This document shows, in pieces, positions 5,851 through 7,610 of a DNA stretch of 7,610 nucleotides. The DNA is from an uncultured bacterium (lineage in GTDB: Bacteria > Bacillota > Clostridia > Lachnospirales > Lachnospiraceae): contig CAJMQQ010000083.1 of assembly GCA_905215625.1 (NCBI GenBank), positions 1 through 7,610 of the forward strand. The letters run 5' to 3'. Position numbers and translations under genes: made by a program. The number at the start of each line of letters is the position of its first letter. Positions within the stretch are counted from its first letter, which is position 1. The notes under the pieces were generated by a model. The model made no database searches. It was given only the letters and a program-made list of their open reading frames with translations, and was not told the origin of the DNA.

Positions 5851-5878
5851 TTGCAATTTGTATAAAAATTGGTATAAT
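5851..5878 (+). promoter_or_regulatory. Strong promoter for pyruvate:ferredoxin oxidoreductase
   Basis: TTGCAA (5851-5856) and consensus TATAAT (5873-5878) are 16 nt apart, and TGG directly precedes the -10, so this is also an extended -10. Transcription should start near 5885, giving a leader of about 70 nt. Strength fits the high expression expected of a central fermentation enzyme. No Rex-like operator was recognised. Confidence 0.8.
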
Positions 5879-5891
5879 AATAGACAGGTCA

Positions 5892-5915
5892 GTCTCTTTT
5901 TTAATAAAAAGGGAC
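5892..5915 (+). promoter_or_regulatory. Hairpin at the start of the PFOR leader
   Basis: GTCTCTTTTT (5892-5901) pairs with AAAAAGGGAC (5906-5915), a 10-bp stem with one G-U pair and a 4-nt loop. It begins about 7 nt after the predicted transcription start. Hairpins at the extreme 5' end of mRNAs can protect against decay; that role is inferred. An operator for a DNA-binding regulator is the alternative. Confidence 0.5.
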
Positions 5916-5953
5916 AAACTAACACCAACTCACATTTGTAGGAGGAAAGTAAA

Positions 5954-7610
5954 ATGGCAAGAAAAATGAAAACCATGGATGGTAATCAGGCCGCTTCCCA
6001 CGCTTCTTATGCGTTTACGGATGTTGCCGCTATCTATCCGATTACCCCTTCATCTGTTATGGCAGAACATACAGACGAATGGGCTACTGACGGAAGACTG
6101 AATATCTTCGGACGTACTGTGCAGGTAACCGAGATGCAGTCTGAAGCAGGTGCCGCAGGTGCTGTGCACGGTTCTTTAGCAGCTGGTGCATTAACCACTA
6201 CCTACACCGCTTCCCAGGGCTTATTGTTAATGATCCCTAACCTTTACAAGATCGCAGGCGAGCAGCTTCCTGGCGTATTTAACGTATCTGCACGTGCAAT
6301 TGCCAGCCACGCTCTGTCTATTTTCGGCGATCACTCTGACGTATACGCATGCCGTCAGACCGGCTGCGCTATGTTATGTGAATCCAGCGTTCAGGAAGTT
6401 ATGGACTTAACTCCAGTTGCTCATCTGGCAGCTATTAAGGGTAAAGTTCCATTTATCAACTTCTTCGATGGTTTCCGTACTTCCCATGAGATTCAGAAGA
6501 TTGAGACCTGGGATTACGAGGATTTAAAAGATATGGCTGATATGGATGCAATCGAAGCATTCCGTAAGCACGCATTAAATCCAAATCATCCTTGCGAGAG
6601 AGGTTCCGCTCAGAACCCAGACATCTTCTTCCAGGCAAGAGAAGCTTGTAACCCATACTACGATGCTCTTCCAGCAATCGTTCAGGAGTACATGGACAAG
6701 GTTAACGAAAAGATCGGCACCAACTACAAGCTGTTCAACTACTACGGCGCTGAGGATGCAGAACAGGTTATCATTGCAATGGGCTCTGTAAACGACGCTA
6801 TTGAAGAGACCATCGATTACCTGGCAGCTCAGGGCAGAAAAGTCGGCGTTGTAAAAGTTCGTCTGTACAGACCATTCTGCGCAGATGCATTAGTAAATGC
6901 AATTCCGGATACTGTTAAGAAGATTACGGTATTAGACAGAACCAAAGAGCCTGGCTCTTTAGGCGAGCCGTTATATCTGGATGTTGTTGCTGCATTAAAG
7001 AACACCAAGTTCGATGCAGTTCCAGTATTTACTGGACGTTACGGTTTAGGTTCCAAGGATACCACTCCGGCACAGATCGTTGCAGTTTATGACAATGATT
7101 CCAAGAAGAAATTCACCATCGGTATCGTGGACGATGTAACCAACTTATCCTTAGAGATTGGCGCTCCTTTAGTTACTACTCCTGAGGGAACTACCAACTG
7201 TAAGTTCTGGGGTCTGGGTGCAGACGGTACAGTAGGCGCTAACAAGAACTCCATTAAGATCATTGGTGACAACACCGATATGTATGCACAGGCATACTTT
7301 GATTACGACTCCAAGAAGTCTGGCGGCGTTACCATGTCCCACTTACGTTTCGGACATTCTCCAATTAAGTCTACCTATCTGATCCACAAAGCAAACTTCG
7401 TAGCCTGCCACAATCCGGCATACGTACGTAAGTACAACATGGTTCAGGAGTTAGTAGATGGCGGTACCTTCTTACTGAACTGTGCTTGGGATATGGAAGG
7501 CTTAGAAAAGCACTTACCAGGCCAGGTAAAGAAGTTCATCGCAGACCACAATATTAACTTCTACACCATCGACGGTGTTAAGATCGGTATCGAGACCGGC
7601 ATGGGCCCGA
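5954..7610 (+). CDS. nifJ: Pyruvate:ferredoxin (flavodoxin) oxidoreductase, N-terminal part (cut by window end)
   Basis: 552 codons are present, open to the right edge; full enzymes have about 1,170-1,200 residues, so about 47% is seen. The enzyme oxidatively decarboxylates pyruvate with CoA to acetyl-CoA and CO2, reducing ferredoxin through thiamine diphosphate and iron-sulfur clusters in the cytoplasm. Domain I (about 1-258) has YPITPSS with T31, TEMQSEAGAAGA with E64 and SARAIASHA with R114, matching the substrate and cofactor residues known from the Desulfovibrio enzyme at identical numbers, plus FFDGFRTSHE (170-179). Domain II spans about 259-415 (PGSLGEPLYLDV, 333-344). The CoA-binding domain III starts with FWGLGADGTVGANKNSIK (418-435). 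The thiamine-binding and iron-sulfur parts lie outside. AGGAGG (5940-5945) 8 nt before the ATG fixes the start. Codon choice (CGT for Arg, GTT, TTA) is more biased than in the neighbours, which fits high expression. Confidence 0.96.
   Translation, partial: MARKMKTMDGNQAASHASYAFTDVAAIYPITPSSVMAEHTDEWATDGRLNIFGRTVQVTEMQSEAGAAGAVHGSLAAGALTTTYTASQGLLLMIPNLYKIAGEQLPGVFNVSARAIASHALSIFGDHSDVYACRQTGCAMLCESSVQEVMDLTPVAHLAAIKGKVPFINFFDGFRTSHEIQKIETWDYEDLKDMADMDAIEAFRKHALNPNHPCERGSAQNPDIFFQAREACNPYYDALPAIVQEYMDKVNEKIGTNYKLFNYYGAEDAEQVIIAMGSVNDAIEETIDYLAAQGRKVGVVKVRLYRPFCADALVNAIPDTVKKITVLDRTKEPGSLGEPLYLDVVAALKNTKFDAVPVFTGRYGLGSKDTTPAQIVAVYDNDSKKKFTIGIVDDVTNLSLEIGAPLVTTPEGTTNCKFWGLGADGTVGANKNSIKIIGDNTDMYAQAYFDYDSKKSGGVTMSHLRFGHSPIKSTYLIHKANFVACHNPAYVRKYNMVQELVDGGTFLLNCAWDMEGLEKHLPGQVKKFIADHNINFYTIDGVKIGIETGMGP

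Noticed and set aside
5278..5917. Long minus-strand open frames opposite the 3' half of the VanW gene
   Set aside because: They are antisense to a well-supported coding region and cross the terminator and PFOR promoter; composition is that of a shadow frame.

Overview
The window looks like a chromosomal segment of an anaerobic Clostridia member, most likely family Lachnospiraceae. The grounds are a pyruvate:ferredoxin oxidoreductase behind a very strong promoter, a VanW-family wall protein, a Cys/Gly-rich 'HCB'-type small protein, AGGAGG-type ribosome binding sites and AT-rich intergenic DNA between moderately GC-rich genes. The assignment is by gene content only. I see no transposon, prophage, CRISPR array, tRNA or rRNA.

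Layout, left to right: (1) the C-terminal end of a + strand membrane-anchored protein (2-148); (2) a 12-bp hairpin (165-195) between it and a convergent minus-strand gene (214-450) for a 78-residue Cys/Gly-rich protein with an internal duplication; (3) a divergent control region (451-609); (4) a two-gene + strand unit with a 14-nt overlap, made of an alanyl-tRNA editing hydrolase (610-1776) and an AI-2E family membrane permease (1763-2881); (5) a minus-strand PHP-domain phosphoesterase (2850-3728) whose 3' end overlaps the permease gene tail to tail by 32 bp; (6) an AT-rich divergent control region (3729-3921) with promoters for both sides and an 8-bp inverted repeat; (7) a large VanW-domain protein (3922-5751) followed by a long imperfect hairpin terminator; (8) a strong extended -10 promoter, a leader hairpin and the first 552 codons of nifJ/por (PFOR), which runs off the right edge.

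The genes are mostly conserved housekeeping or envelope functions and do not form one obvious pathway: translation quality control (alanyl-tRNA editing), a permease, nucleotide or RNA phosphoester hydrolysis (PHP), cell-wall association (VanW) and central fermentation (PFOR). I found no convincing new multi-gene system. The least explained items are the Cys/Gly-rich duplicated small protein, the inverted repeat between the PHP and VanW genes, and the hairpin at the start of the PFOR leader.
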